From Candidatus Pacearchaeota archaeon (GTDB lineage Archaea > Nanobdellota > Nanobdellia > Pacearchaeales > GW2011-AR1), in the NCBI GenBank assembly GCA_030699205.1, contig JAUYJY010000058.1, positions 1-43,027 of the forward strand: a DNA stretch of 43,027 bases, read 5' to 3'. Below are positions 1 to 8,242 of the stretch, piece after piece. The notes below the pieces were generated by a model. It ran no database searches. It had not been told where the DNA came from and saw only the letters and a program-made list of their open reading frames with translations. The position numbers and the translations under genes were made by a program. Position 1 is the stretch's first letter. Each line of letters starts with the position of its first letter.

Positions 1-137
1 CGGAAGAACAAAAAACTGTTCAAAATATGGACAATTCTGTTGATTAGCACAATTGTTTTCAGAATTGTACAGATAGAGAATTCTGGACAAATAGTGTTCC
101 AATTATCAGAATTATCTATATTTTGTCTTCTGCTATA
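1..137 (+). repeat. Double-hairpin element, copy 1 (left-truncated, with insert)
   Basis: The second hairpin of the double-hairpin family (full copies at 11783, 13328, 14985, 27625, 29115 and 30825) starts at the window edge. The left arm CGGAAGAACAAAA is at 1-13 and the right arm TTTTGTCTTCTGCTATA ends at 137. The first hairpin, if present, lies outside the window. In all other copies the loop continues directly from CAAAATAT to TTTGTC; here 89 extra bases separate them. Confidence 0.85.
29..117. mobile_element. 89-bp insert inside the loop of double-hairpin copy 1
   Basis: The insert interrupts an otherwise canonical loop and is flanked by ATAT on both sides (25-28 and 118-121), which could be a 4-bp target duplication. 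It is itself built of two hairpins: GGACAATTCTG (29-39) with CAGAATTGTAC (60-70), and AGAT..AATTCTG (71-85) with CAGAATTATCT (107-117). It has no coding capacity. A small non-autonomous (MITE-like) element is the simplest reading; the transposase that would move it is not in the window. Confidence 0.55.
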
Positions 138-239
138 TAATCAAAGTGATTCATCCTCACCCCACTTCTTTAAGAATCTAATAACTCTCCGACGATATCT
201 TAACTACATCTCTTTCATCAGATAATTTATCAGTAAAAT

Positions 240-677
240 TTAATCCAATTTACCCAAATACTCCTTTATTCTTTCCAAAGTATGCGGAATAAGAAACTGT
301 TCAATCTTTTTCTCAAATATTTCAGATAGTGGCTCAAACTCAGACAGGCGATATAAGTTTTGTTTTTTATCCACTAACATCAAATCCCTAAGCCTTTTTA
401 GTTGTCTTCTTATATTGCTTTCAGCAATTCCTCTTTCTTCAAGGGAGTTTTCTTTTCTTATTTTTTTTACCAATTCCTGAATCTCAACAGAAGTTAATTC
501 TTTCCTATCATTTTTAGCATCATCTAAAACAAGAAGAACATCAACAACAACATCTCTTGAATCCCCGGGTTGCAACAACCCAATAGAAAGGCAAATTTTT
601 CTGACCAATTCCCTCTTAGAAGAGCCATAAGGTTTTTCATATTTTCTTAAAGTTATTTCGTGTAATGGAACATCCAT
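240..677 (-). CDS. Winged-helix DNA-binding protein (predicted)
   Basis: A 145-residue soluble protein. The central part is helical and charged and reads as a winged helix-turn-helix: a helix ending in SNIRRQLKRLRDLML is followed by a short beta-wing-like stretch (DKKQNLYRLSE). I do not recognise a named family. The open frame runs upstream to 887, but that extension would overlap the divergent gene at 730. The ATG at 677 lies about 25 nt below the shared TATA-like element at 699-706, as for a leaderless archaeal transcript, so I chose it. The divergent partner is CARF-like, which makes a sensor/regulator pair plausible. Function is inferred from fold and context only. Confidence 0.6.
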   Translation of the reverse strand: MDVPLHEITLRKYEKPYGSSKRELVRKICLSIGLLQPGDSRDVVVDVLLVLDDAKNDRKELTSVEIQELVKKIRKENSLEERGIAESNIRRQLKRLRDLMLVDKKQNLYRLSEFEPLSEIFEKKIEQFLIPHTLERIKEYLGKLD

Positions 678-698
678 AATTTCAGGAGAACAACAATT

Positions 699-706
699 AT
701 TATAAA
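699..706. promoter_or_regulatory. Shared bidirectional TATA-like element
   Basis: ATTATAAA on plus reads TTTATAAT on minus. Its centre is about 25 nt from the ATG at 677 (minus) and about 28 nt from the ATG at 730 (plus), so one box could serve both leaderless genes in the 52-bp intergenic space. Confidence 0.5.
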
Positions 707-729
707 CCTTCTCCTCACAACATCCTGAA

Positions 730-1083
730 ATGGAATTAGTGGCATTTCTTGGTAACGATAAAGAAACTTGGGGGCAAATTACAGGTTTAATCAATCGGGG
801 AGATTGGGAAAAAATAATTTTAGTAAAATCAAAATCCTCTCCAGATTTTTCTTCCACAAAAAAAACCGAAACAATAATAGTAGACACAACAAAACCCTTA
901 ACAGAATTAAAGGAAGAAATCCTTCAAAAATTAAAGCCAAAACTTTCAGGTTTTGAAGCCCATTTATCAATCGCTTCAGGCAATGGAAAAGAGCATATGG
1001 CACTAATCTCTGCATTATTGTCCCTCCCTGTAGGAATACGTTTAGTAGTATTCACAAAAAACGGAGTTGAGGTTATTAACTAA
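730..1083 (+). CDS. CARF-like Rossmann-fold protein (predicted)
   Basis: A 117-residue protein with alternating predicted strands and helices: a first strand then FLGNDKETWGQ, a strand KIILVKS, a strand ETIIVDT, and near the C-terminus a strand plus SIASGNGKEHMALISALL followed by a strand LVVFTKNG. This last stretch resembles the ligand-binding motif of CARF domains (strand, small/Gly-rich loop, K, M, helix). In Csa3-type regulators a CARF domain is fused to a winged helix; here the divergent neighbour supplies a winged helix as a separate protein. No CRISPR array or cas gene is in the window. The CARF assignment is by eye and uncertain; another small Rossmann-like domain is possible. Confidence 0.5.
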   Translation: MELVAFLGNDKETWGQITGLINRGDWEKIILVKSKSSPDFSSTKKTETIIVDTTKPLTELKEEILQKLKPKLSGFEAHLSIASGNGKEHMALISALLSLPVGIRLVVFTKNGVEVIN

Positions 1084-1113
1084 ACTTAAATAATCAATAT
1101 CCAAACTATTTCC

Positions 1114-1491
1114 ATGACCTTAAAAGAAAAATTAACAGCTGCAATATTAGCATTATCTATTGGTTTAACTGGATGTGCTTCACAGCCGCAAAATCAATCA
1201 ATACCTGAGCAAAGAAGTGCTTTAGGATTTAAGCTCAAAAGCACGAGGGAAAATTCTTCGGATATAAACCCCTCTGGTCCAGGTATAATTTTTGCAGATA
1301 TAGGCGGAGATGGTCGCCCAGATAGGGTTTACCAAATTGGTGGGGAAGTAAAATATGAACCTCTTGCAACTGGGTCATCAAGGAAAATAATATCCTTGCA
1401 AGGTGATGAAACTCTTGTTAATGCATATTCAACAGGAAGTGGATTTGCAATTCAAACATCAACAAGAACTTACTTTTTCACAAATAATTAA
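1114..1491 (+). CDS. Small secreted lipoprotein
   Basis: A 125-residue protein with a short basic start, a hydrophobic segment and a lipobox LTGC at about residues 18-21, so it is probably exported and lipid-anchored. After a polar linker it has GPGIIFADIGGDGRPDRVYQ. The D..GDG..D pattern resembles the calcium-binding loop of FG-GAP/VCBS repeats, but only one unit is present. It follows the CARF-like gene by 30 nt and may be co-transcribed. Specific function unknown. Confidence 0.65.
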   Translation: MTLKEKLTAAILALSIGLTGCASQPQNQSIPEQRSALGFKLKSTRENSSDINPSGPGIIFADIGGDGRPDRVYQIGGEVKYEPLATGSSRKIISLQGDETLVNAYSTGSGFAIQTSTRTYFFTNN

Positions 1492-1821
1492 AATTTGCAC
1501 CGCACCAAGTTTGCCAAAGTATATATTTAATATCATAAAATAACGCCAATAAATAATAAAGAGATTATTGCATAAACAAATTAAAATTGGCTTAATTTAA
1601 AAAACACCATCAATAAAAGTTTTAAAGTATCATACTTTATCGCCTATAAATTATTATTTGTTAATTAATTATAAAAATATTTCACACATTTCAGTTATAA
1701 AAACTATTTTTAAGCAATTTATCATCGGAAATCATCAAAAATCTATTTGCATTTAGATTATTTCCCTCGTTTTATCAAATATTAATTTATAAATTTTAGT
1801 TCATAAATACCCCAAATCACA
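1492..1821. other. AT-rich intergenic stretch
   Basis: About 330 bp of very AT-rich sequence between convergent genes. I see no ORF of note, no tRNA and no strong hairpin. Confidence 0.6.
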
Positions 1822-3234
1822 TTAGAATAAATTAAGAAACCACTTAGCCATCATTAATACAACTAAAAGTAAAATAAACCACGTCACAATTGCATAGGCT
1901 TTCTTTCCTATTTTTTCTTTTCCAGTAATTCCCCATATTGTGATATAAAAGAATCTTCCCCCATCTAAAATTGATACGGGAAGCATATTCATCAAAGCAA
2001 CCAGTATGTTAATAACAATAATCCACCATAATAAATCATATATGAAGACTACAAAATCGCCGTCCCACGTTGCTTCATAATACACATTTGGCTGTTTTAC
2101 TTTAGAAAAGATAGAATAAATCTTCCCTGAAAATCCCCCTCTTTCTTGAGAATAAAATCCAACTCCTAAATAGGCTTTTCCATTTTTATCTCCAAGAATT
2201 ACATCGTACACTACTTCTCCCGAGCTTTGTATTGTAATAATCTTAACCTGTTCGTTCGGAGAATAATTTTCAAGAGCATTAATTAAGTCTTTGTGACTCT
2301 TAACTTCATAATCTCCTATCTTCTTAATTGCACCTTCTAACCTTGAATTTATTGCAGGAGAATTTTCAAAACCGACAATTTGCTCATTATTCAATAAAAC
2401 TTCTTCGGTAAGAAGCCCATTTGGAATCAAAACAATTTCTCCCGAATCCAGAGTAATTCTATTTAATCCTTCTTCTGCAAAACTTGGAATTTCTCCGATG
2501 GTTTCCAATGTAACATTTCCAATCATTGTGATACTTGAAACATTAACTATTGTTTGAGCATATGTGTTAAACTCAAGCCCTGCAGGTGCAAAGCTCAAGG
2601 CAAAAAAGCCCCACATAATTAATCCAAATAAAATTGTCATAACCATATTAGCAAATGTTCCGGCTCCTAAAATACTCAATTGTTTGAACTTTCCCGATTT
2701 TTCCATTTGTTTTTCATCAGGCTCTACAAAAGCTCCAAAGAAAGGTCCAAAAAATGCAAGACCTGTCGTTTTAACTTTAATCTTCCAGAGTCTTGCGAAA
2801 ATCCCGTGAGAAAATTCGTGAGAGACTGCAACAATCGCCAGAGCAATCAAGAAATATGTAAAATACAAAGGAGGAAATAAAGATTCTAAATTAAATATTT
2901 TAGGAAAATAAGGAATTAAAGGTGCTATTGGGGGAAGTCCTTGTAATTCTGTTGGTATTGGTTGAGTCACATAAACCCAAACAGTCTTAGTCAAAAGCCA
3001 CAAAATTCCCGCCATTAATGCATACCCTGAAGCAATAACCACATAACTCAACGGCTTCAATATTCTCTCAAACTTTTTAGCAGTCCATTCAATAAACTTT
3101 ATTCCTACCTTGCTGTGATATAAAAAAATCCACCCATGCCTCTTAACATTCTTTTTATTTCTATAAAAAAACCATCCTGCCAGAATCCCGAACAAAATCA
3201 GGAACACTATGTCATATACAAAAAAACTAACCAC
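1822..3234 (-). CDS. Site-2 protease family (M50) intramembrane metalloprotease
   Basis: A 470-residue polytopic membrane protein. The zinc motif HEFSH is at residues 139-143 inside a hydrophobic helix. The second catalytic motif appears near the C-terminus as LPVSILDGG, where the Asp is the third zinc ligand. Between them, at roughly residues 280-360, is a PDZ-like region (GAIKKIGDYEVKSHKDLINA). S2P proteases cleave membrane-embedded substrates such as anti-sigma factors or signal peptides; the substrate here is unknown. It follows the L40e gene by 12 nt on the same strand, so it is probably the distal gene of an aIF5A-L40e-S2P operon. Confidence 0.9.
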   Translation of the reverse strand: MVSFFVYDIVFLILFGILAGWFFYRNKKNVKRHGWIFLYHSKVGIKFIEWTAKKFERILKPLSYVVIASGYALMAGILWLLTKTVWVYVTQPIPTELQGLPPIAPLIPYFPKIFNLESLFPPLYFTYFLIALAIVAVSHEFSHGIFARLWKIKVKTTGLAFFGPFFGAFVEPDEKQMEKSGKFKQLSILGAGTFANMVMTILFGLIMWGFFALSFAPAGLEFNTYAQTIVNVSSITMIGNVTLETIGEIPSFAEEGLNRITLDSGEIVLIPNGLLTEEVLLNNEQIVGFENSPAINSRLEGAIKKIGDYEVKSHKDLINALENYSPNEQVKIITIQSSGEVVYDVILGDKNGKAYLGVGFYSQERGGFSGKIYSIFSKVKQPNVYYEATWDGDFVVFIYDLLWWIIVINILVALMNMLPVSILDGGRFFYITIWGITGKEKIGKKAYAIVTWFILLLVVLMMAKWFLNLF

Positions 3235-3246
3235 TTTTTATACCCA

Positions 3247-3417
3247 TTATTTTTTCTTAGACTTTATCGGCCTAAAATTATGTTTACTGCATCTTCTGCA
3301 TTTTACCGTCCGTGCTATAACTTTTAACGAAGTTGTTTTCATCTTTTGTCCGCAGTTTTTACATACATAAACATTCTTAAAAAGTCTGTTTTGTGCCGCT
3401 GGTATTTTTGTTGCCAT
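3247..3417 (-). CDS. rpl40e: Ribosomal protein L40e
   Basis: A 56-residue protein found by translating the gap between the aIF5A and S2P genes. It has a basic start (MATKIPAAQNRLFKN) and a four-cysteine zinc ribbon, CKNC then CRRC, ending in a lysine-rich tail. This matches the short archaeal L40e. Its ATG directly abuts the aIF5A stop codon, supporting co-transcription and translational coupling. Size and Cys spacing fit well; another small zinc-ribbon ribosomal protein is the only real alternative. Confidence 0.85.
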   Translation of the reverse strand: MATKIPAAQNRLFKNVYVCKNCGQKMKTTSLKVIARTVKCRRCSKHNFRPIKSKKK

Positions 3418-3807
3418 TTATAAAATCCTCATTATTAATTTTTCTCCCTCTATATCCCAATATTCTACTTGTTTTCCTTCCTCAATCTGGTTTCTTAATT
3501 CTTCTGCAAAAGACAGCTCAAGAGTTTCAAAACTTTCAAGGTCCATTACACTTACCTTATCGCCTGAAACGCCTAATACTTGGGCTTTTTTCTTCTCTAC
3601 CAATGGAACCTCTAATTTTTCATCTCCGGGAATAACTCCAATTCTTTTCTTATTATCAAATATGCCCACAACTTCCATTCTGCATTTGGTGTGTCCGTGC
3701 TTCCCTGTTTTGCTATGGTCGCTGGACTTTACAGTGCAAGCCACCCCTTCCCATAAAATAACTGTCCCCGATTTTGCAGTGGCAGCCGATATTAATTTTA
3801 AAACCAT
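3418..3807 (-). CDS. eif5A: Translation initiation factor 5A (aIF5A)
   Basis: A 129-residue protein of normal archaeal aIF5A length. The N-terminal SH3-like domain carries the hypusination loop SKTGKHGHTK, whose second Lys is the one modified by deoxyhypusine synthase in this family. The C-terminal OB-fold domain follows. It helps ribosomes through difficult peptide-bond steps. It is first in the operon with L40e and S2P, and divergent from the FKBP gene at 3856. Confidence 0.95.
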   Translation of the reverse strand: MVLKLISAATAKSGTVILWEGVACTVKSSDHSKTGKHGHTKCRMEVVGIFDNKKRIGVIPGDEKLEVPLVEKKKAQVLGVSGDKVSVMDLESFETLELSFAEELRNQIEEGKQVEYWDIEGEKLIMRIL

Positions 3808-3855
3808 ACCAAAAAGTTACAAGAAATATTTATAAAACCTTCTACTCGCATACTA

Positions 3856-4548
3856 ATGATGGAAAACACTGAAATAGTAAGAAAAAAGGATTTCATAGAA
3901 TTAAAATTTACGGGATATTCTAATGGAAATATATTTGATTCAAATATCCCCGAAGATTTAAAATCCCTTTCACCAGATGCAAAACCTGAAAAAACAATAG
4001 TTATCGTCGGGGAAAATATGATTGTTCCGGGATTTGACAAGGCATTGGAAGGAAAGGAATTAAACAAAGAGTATGAAATAGAAATTCCCTATTTAGATGG
4101 TTTTGGGCAAAGAAGAAGGGAATTAGTAAAAACTATTCCCCTAAACGTTTTCAGAAGCCAAAATATCAATCCGAAGCCCGGAGCCGCATTACTTTTAGAT
4201 AATCAGTTTGCAAGAGTAATCACAATATCCGGAGCAAGGGTAATAACCGATTTTAATAATCCTCTTTCAGGAAAAGATTTGAAATACAAATTTATCATAA
4301 CTCGAAAAGTAATTGATTTAAATGAAAAGTCAGAGGCATTCTTTCAATTCTTTTTAAGATTCAAACCAGATTTTGAAATTTCAGAAACAGCAGTGTTTGT
4401 AAAAGGTCCCCAAATATTTGAACAGATGATTAATTTGCAAAAAGAAAAATTCAAAGATTTAATAGGAAAAGATTTAGAGTTTAAACTTGAAGAAAAAAGA
4501 TCTGCACAGGAATCAAATAATGAATCTCCCGAAAACACTCCAAAATAG
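3856..4548 (+). CDS. FKBP-type peptidyl-prolyl isomerase (SlyD-like, long archaeal form)
   Basis: A 230-residue protein. The FKBP core is split by an insert-in-flap domain, as in SlyD: KDFIELKFTGYSNGNIFDSN at the start, VGENMIVPGFDKALEGKELN for the chaperone-side turn, and ITDFNNPLSGKDLKYKFII, which corresponds to the family motif DFNHPLAGK. The C-terminal ~70 residues are a charged extension. It catalyses prolyl cis-trans isomerisation and probably acts as a ribosome-associated or general folding helper. Two ATGs are adjacent (3856 and 3859); either could be used. Confidence 0.88.
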   Translation: MMENTEIVRKKDFIELKFTGYSNGNIFDSNIPEDLKSLSPDAKPEKTIVIVGENMIVPGFDKALEGKELNKEYEIEIPYLDGFGQRRRELVKTIPLNVFRSQNINPKPGAALLLDNQFARVITISGARVITDFNNPLSGKDLKYKFIITRKVIDLNEKSEAFFQFFLRFKPDFEISETAVFVKGPQIFEQMINLQKEKFKDLIGKDLEFKLEEKRSAQESNNESPENTPK

Positions 4549-4615
4549 AACTACGTTTAATTACACTTCAGATTAGTATAATAATCCTTATAAAGAAATC
4601 TCATTTTCATATTAA

Positions 4616-5704
4616 ATGCCAGACATTACAATAGAATCGCACATAAACAATAACAGTTCTATAGACCAAGAATTAGAATCTTTATTGGAAAAACAATCTA
4701 CGAGAGTAAAGGTAATTGGTATTGGCGGGGGTGGAAATAATTCCGTTTCAAGGATGAAAGAAATAGGGATAAAAGGTTGCGAAGTAATCGCAGTAAATAC
4801 AGATGCACAGGATTTATTATATGCAAATGTTGATTCCAAAATACTTATTGGAAGAGAATTAACTGCAGGTCTTGGTGCAGGAAGCAATCCCAAAATCGGA
4901 GAAGAAGCGGCAAGAGAATCAGAACAGGAAATAAAGAAAAAATTATCAAATTCAGACCTCGTATTTGTAACCTGCGGGCTTGGAGGGGGTACCGGAACAG
5001 GTGCAATTTCAGTAATCGCAGATATTGCAAAAAAACAAGGGGCGTTAGTTATAGGAGTGGTTACTCTTCCATTTACTGTCGAAGGCCAAAAAAGAATAGA
5101 AAACGCCCAATATGGGCTGGAAACCCTAGAATCCATAGTGGATACTTTAATTGTCATACCAAATGATAAATTATTAGAATTAGCTCCCGAACTTCCAATA
5201 CAAACGGCTTTCAAGGTAGCAGATGAAATACTAACAAATTCGGTTAAGGGAATAGCGGAATTAATTACCTCTTCAGGATTAGTAAACTTAGACTTTGCAG
5301 ACGTAAAAGCAGTAATGTCAAACGGGGGAGTTTCTTTAATAGGCATAGGAGAATCAGACAGTTCTCAAAATAGGGCAATTGAAGCAGTAGAAAGGGCAAT
5401 TCACAATCCATTGCTTGATGTGAGTATAGATAAAGCAAAAGGGGCATTAGTAAATGTCATAGGCGGACCAGATATGTCTTTAGACGAATATAGAAAAGTA
5501 ATGGAGGAAATAAACAACAGAGTTGCTCCTGATGCAAAAATAATTTCAGGTGCAAAAATTTCCGCAGATATGGAAAAATCACTAAAAGTTTTATTGATAG
5601 TAACCGGGGTGCAAAGCTCACAAATCCTCGGCTCTTCGCAAAGGTTTACTAATAAGGAATCAACTATCGACGAAGAATTAGGAATAAGGTTTTTAAGAGA
5701 TTAA
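4616..5704 (+). CDS. ftsZ: Cell-division GTPase FtsZ
   Basis: A 362-residue tubulin-family GTPase. Visible motifs are the N-terminal IGIGGGGNNSVSRM loop, VNTDAQDL, the tubulin signature GLGGGTGTGA, and the synergy (T7) loop NLDFADVKAVM, where the Asp of NLDFAD completes the GTPase site of the next protomer. A ~35-residue polar N-terminal extension precedes the domain. It forms the division ring. The gene precedes secE-spt5-rpl11, a common archaeal arrangement, and SepF, its archaeal membrane anchor, is 2.5 kb downstream. Confidence 0.97.
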   Translation: MPDITIESHINNNSSIDQELESLLEKQSTRVKVIGIGGGGNNSVSRMKEIGIKGCEVIAVNTDAQDLLYANVDSKILIGRELTAGLGAGSNPKIGEEAARESEQEIKKKLSNSDLVFVTCGLGGGTGTGAISVIADIAKKQGALVIGVVTLPFTVEGQKRIENAQYGLETLESIVDTLIVIPNDKLLELAPELPIQTAFKVADEILTNSVKGIAELITSSGLVNLDFADVKAVMSNGGVSLIGIGESDSSQNRAIEAVERAIHNPLLDVSIDKAKGALVNVIGGPDMSLDEYRKVMEEINNRVAPDAKIISGAKISADMEKSLKVLLIVTGVQSSQILGSSQRFTNKESTIDEELGIRFLRD

Positions 5705-5825
5705 TAAGCCCACACAATTAATCGCAAAATCAAATAATCACATTATTTGTAAACTTAAAAAACTTAAACCTTCAATTAAAAAGCTCAATGAACAATTTTA
5801 AAAACTCTTCATTTCTTTAACATTC

Positions 5826-5993
5826 ATGGGAAAGCTAAAATCATTTATTGCACAATCTGTAAGAGTTTGGAGAATTTTAAAGAAGCCGACAAAACAAGAA
5901 TTCAGTTTAATCTCCAAAGTTTCGGCAATAGGAATTCTTGTCTTGGGCATTATAGGTTTTTTAATTTCATTAGTTGTGAAAGCTTTCAATTAA
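5826..5993 (+). CDS. secE: Protein translocase subunit SecE/Sec61 gamma
   Basis: A 55-residue protein with a cytosolic amphipathic part (VWRILKKPTKQEF) followed by a single C-terminal membrane helix (VSAIGILVLGIIGFLISLVV). Both the hinge around KKPTKQEF and the one-helix topology are typical of archaeal SecE, the clamp around SecY. It lies between ftsZ and spt5, the conserved archaeal position. Confidence 0.92.
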   Translation: MGKLKSFIAQSVRVWRILKKPTKQEFSLISKVSAIGILVLGIIGFLISLVVKAFN

Positions 5994-6074
5994 CGCCACA
6001 GAAACTTTTATAAACCATCCAAAACCCTTAAAACCACTACTTCTTTAATATCAAGAGGTAGTTGGAACTGAAAA

Positions 6075-6548
6075 ATGATATTTATTGTAAAAGTCACAAC
6101 AAATAAAGAAGAAAAAGCTCTTGAAATGATTTATGACAGAGCTATAAAAAAGAATCTTTCTGTTTATGCAATAGTAAGACCTCACGGATTAAAGGGTTAT
6201 ATTATCCTCGAGGCGGCAGACAGAGATTCTGCAGAAGAATCCTCTTTTAATCTTCCCTATGTGAAAGGCATAATCGGAAAAACGGTTTCATATGACGAAG
6301 TTAAAAATATACTTCAGCCAGAAGCAGAAGATTTTAATATAGAAGTAGGCGACATTGTCGAGATGATTGCAGACCACTTCAAAAATGAAAAAGGAAAAGT
6401 TATGAGAATTGACAAGAAGAAGGGAGAAGTTGTAGTTTCATTATTGGGTGCCGCAGTTCCAATTCCAGTAACTGTAAAAATGGATAATATAAGAGTTGTA
6501 AGAAGAGAAAAGGAAGAGGAAGAGGAGGAAGAAAATGCCTATAATTAA
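6075..6548 (+). CDS. spt5: Transcription elongation factor Spt5 (NusG-like)
   Basis: A 157-residue protein with the NGN domain (roughly 1-85; VRPHGLKGYIILEA is the RNA polymerase clamp-facing stretch) and a KOW domain (roughly 90-150; GDIVEMIADHFKNEKGKVMR). It ends in an acidic run of eight or so Glu residues. Archaeal Spt5 pairs with Spt4 on RNA polymerase to keep it processive. Its 3' end overlaps the L11 start by 14 nt, so the two are translationally coupled. Confidence 0.95.
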   Translation: MIFIVKVTTNKEEKALEMIYDRAIKKNLSVYAIVRPHGLKGYIILEAADRDSAEESSFNLPYVKGIIGKTVSYDEVKNILQPEAEDFNIEVGDIVEMIADHFKNEKGKVMRIDKKKGEVVVSLLGAAVPIPVTVKMDNIRVVRREKEEEEEEENAYN

Positions 6549-7230
6549 ACTGATTGTTGAAGGCGGAGCAATGAAGCCGGGACCAACAGTAGCACAGCAA
6601 CTTGGTCCAATGGGAGTCAATTTAGGAAAAGTTATAGAAGATGTAAATAAAGAAACGCAAGGATTCAAGGGAATGAAAGTTCCGGTAGAATTAGATGTTG
6701 ATAGTAAAACAAAAAATTACAAAATAAAAGTTTATTCGCCTCCGGTTTCAGAACTGATAAAAAAAGAATTAAAGATTGACAAAGGTTCGGGACGTCCGAG
6801 CGACACAAAAGCAGGGAATCTTTCAATTGAGCAGACAATATTAATTGCAAAAACAAAAATGCCTGGTATGCTTGCCAAAGATTTAAAGGCGGCAGTAAAG
6901 CTCGTCGCTGGCTCTTGTGTTTCTATTGGAGTCCTCATAGAAAGTAAAAGTCCTCAGGAAGTGATTGCAGAAATTAACTCTGGAAATTATGACTCTGAAA
7001 TTAATCAGGAAAAAACAGAAGTTTCTCAGGAAAAGAGAAAAGAACTTGATAATTACTTCAATGAGATAAAATCCAAACAAGAGGCATTAGCAAAAGCGGC
7101 TGAAGAAGCTAAAGCGGCTGAAGAAGCGGCAAAAGCAGAAGCAACGACAACGGTTGCGAAACCAGAAGAAAAGAAAGAAGAGAAGAAGGAAGAAAAGAAA
7201 CCAGAAAAGAAACCGGCGTCCAAGAAATAA
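6535..7230 (+). CDS. rpl11: Ribosomal protein L11 (uL11) with long C-terminal tail
   Basis: A 231-residue protein. Residues ~1-160 are uL11: GGAMKPGPTVAQQLGPMGVN is the family signature, and LKAAVKLVAGSCVSIGV falls in the rRNA-binding C-terminal domain. The last ~65 residues are an Ala/Lys/Glu-rich tail with EAAKAEA and repeated KKEEKK-type units, longer than the usual ~160-residue archaeal protein. Such charged tails resemble those of stalk proteins. It is the last gene of the secE-spt5-rpl11 group. Confidence 0.95.
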   Translation: MPIIKLIVEGGAMKPGPTVAQQLGPMGVNLGKVIEDVNKETQGFKGMKVPVELDVDSKTKNYKIKVYSPPVSELIKKELKIDKGSGRPSDTKAGNLSIEQTILIAKTKMPGMLAKDLKAAVKLVAGSCVSIGVLIESKSPQEVIAEINSGNYDSEINQEKTEVSQEKRKELDNYFNEIKSKQEALAKAAEEAKAAEEAAKAEATTTVAKPEEKKEEKKEEKKPEKKPASKK

Positions 7231-7261
7231 TTTAAATACCTTCATTTATCATTTTAAATAA

Positions 7262-7335
7262 GGGGCCGTAGTATAGTCTGGTTAGTATCCGAGGTTTGGG
7301 ACTTCGTGACCCCGGTTCAAATCCGGGCGGCCCCA
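7262..7335 (+). tRNA. tRNA-Pro (anticodon UGG)
   Basis: Complete cloverleaf. The acceptor stem is GGGGCCG (7262-7268) with CGGCCCC (7328-7334) and discriminator A at 7335. The anticodon arm is CGAGG-TTTGGGA-CTTCG, giving anticodon TGG (one G-U pair). The T arm contains the GGTTCAAATCC loop. No intron and no encoded CCA (ATT follows). It sits 31 nt after rpl11 and 51 nt before rpl37ae. Confidence 0.97.
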
Positions 7336-7386
7336 TTTATATTAAATACCAAAATTTAAAAAGCATTATCCAAGTAATTAATTAAT

Positions 7387-7608
7387 ATGGCAGCAAAGAA
7401 AAAGAAAATAAAAGCATCAGGTCGTTTTGGTGCAGGATATGGAACAAGAGTCAGAAAGAAACTTAACGCTGTAGAAAGTTTGCAAAGAAAAAAACAAAAA
7501 TGTCCTTTCTGCACTAAATCAGGAGTCAAAAGACAAGCAGTCGGAATATGGAATTGCGAAAAATGCGGAAAAACATTTGCATCTAAAGCATATTCAATAA
7601 ACCCTTAA
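7387..7608 (+). CDS. rpl37ae: Ribosomal protein L37Ae (eL43)
   Basis: A 73-residue protein with the family N-terminus (GRFGAGYGTRVRKKL) and a zinc ribbon CPFC...CEKC. Length and motifs are typical of archaeal eL43. The next gene, rpoP, begins 29 nt downstream, the standard archaeal pairing. Confidence 0.95.
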   Translation: MAAKKKKIKASGRFGAGYGTRVRKKLNAVESLQRKKQKCPFCTKSGVKRQAVGIWNCEKCGKTFASKAYSINP

Positions 7609-7637
7609 ACTTAAAAACCCACAAAACACAAATAATT

Positions 7638-7775
7638 ATGGCACAATATAAATGCTTCAAATGCGGGAAAACAACAACAAACAAAATACTTGAAAAGAGA
7701 TTTAATTGTCCTGCGTGCAATTCAAAAATTTTCTACAAGCCAAGAAAGCATATAGTAAAAATAAAGGCAATTTAA
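7638..7775 (+). CDS. rpoP: RNA polymerase subunit P (Rpo12)
   Basis: A 45-residue protein, found by translating the gap between rpl37ae and prefoldin. It has one zinc ribbon, CFKC then CPAC, a basic middle (LEKRFNCPAC) and ends KPRKHIVKIKAI, the typical short archaeal Rpo12. Its stop codon directly precedes the prefoldin ATG. Confidence 0.93.
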   Translation: MAQYKCFKCGKTTTNKILEKRFNCPACNSKIFYKPRKHIVKIKAI

Positions 7776-8129
7776 ATGGAATTAAATCAGGAATCACAGG
7801 AAAAACTGCAAGAGCTTCAGATTTTAGAGAACAACTTGCAGAATGTTTTAATGCAAAAACAAGCTTTCCAGATGGAATTAGGTGAAACTATCAATGCGTT
7901 AGAAGAAATTAAAAACACGAATGAATCCATCTATAAATTAGTCGGCACAATTATGATTAAAGCTGACAAAGAAAAAACTCTTGAAAGTTTGGGGGAAAAA
8001 AAGAGAATTCTTGAATTGAGAAATGAATCCTTAGACAAACAAGAAAGGCTTTTCGAAGCAAAAGCAAAAGAAATTCAGGGATTTCTTAGAAATGCAATAA
8101 ACGAGAAAAATATTGAAAAGAAAGAATAG
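7776..8129 (+). CDS. pfdB: Prefoldin subunit beta
   Basis: A 117-residue, almost entirely helical protein. Two long coiled-coil helices flank a short hairpin region (YKLVGTIMIKADKEKTLESL), the prefoldin beta pattern. With alpha subunits it forms a hexameric chaperone that passes unfolded proteins to the thermosome. It starts immediately after the rpoP stop codon, as in many archaeal rpl37ae-rpoP-pfdB clusters. Confidence 0.92.
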   Translation: MELNQESQEKLQELQILENNLQNVLMQKQAFQMELGETINALEEIKNTNESIYKLVGTIMIKADKEKTLESLGEKKRILELRNESLDKQERLFEAKAKEIQGFLRNAINEKNIEKKE

Positions 8130-8242
8130 GATTTATTAAAAATAATCAGATTAATTCAAAGAGATAACTTAATGCAGTTTTAACAAATACTTATATCCCA
8201 AAATACGATAATATTTATATACTAACCCGCTTAGTTCAAAGC

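Noticed and set aside
678..887. N-terminal extension of the wHTH gene up to 887
   Set aside because: It overlaps the divergent CARF-like gene and has no protein-like character, while the ATG at 677 is correctly placed below a TATA-like box.
7080..7230. Repetitive Glu/Lys/Ala codons at the end of rpl11 as a DNA repeat
   Set aside because: This is low-complexity protein coding sequence forming a charged tail, not a separate repeat.
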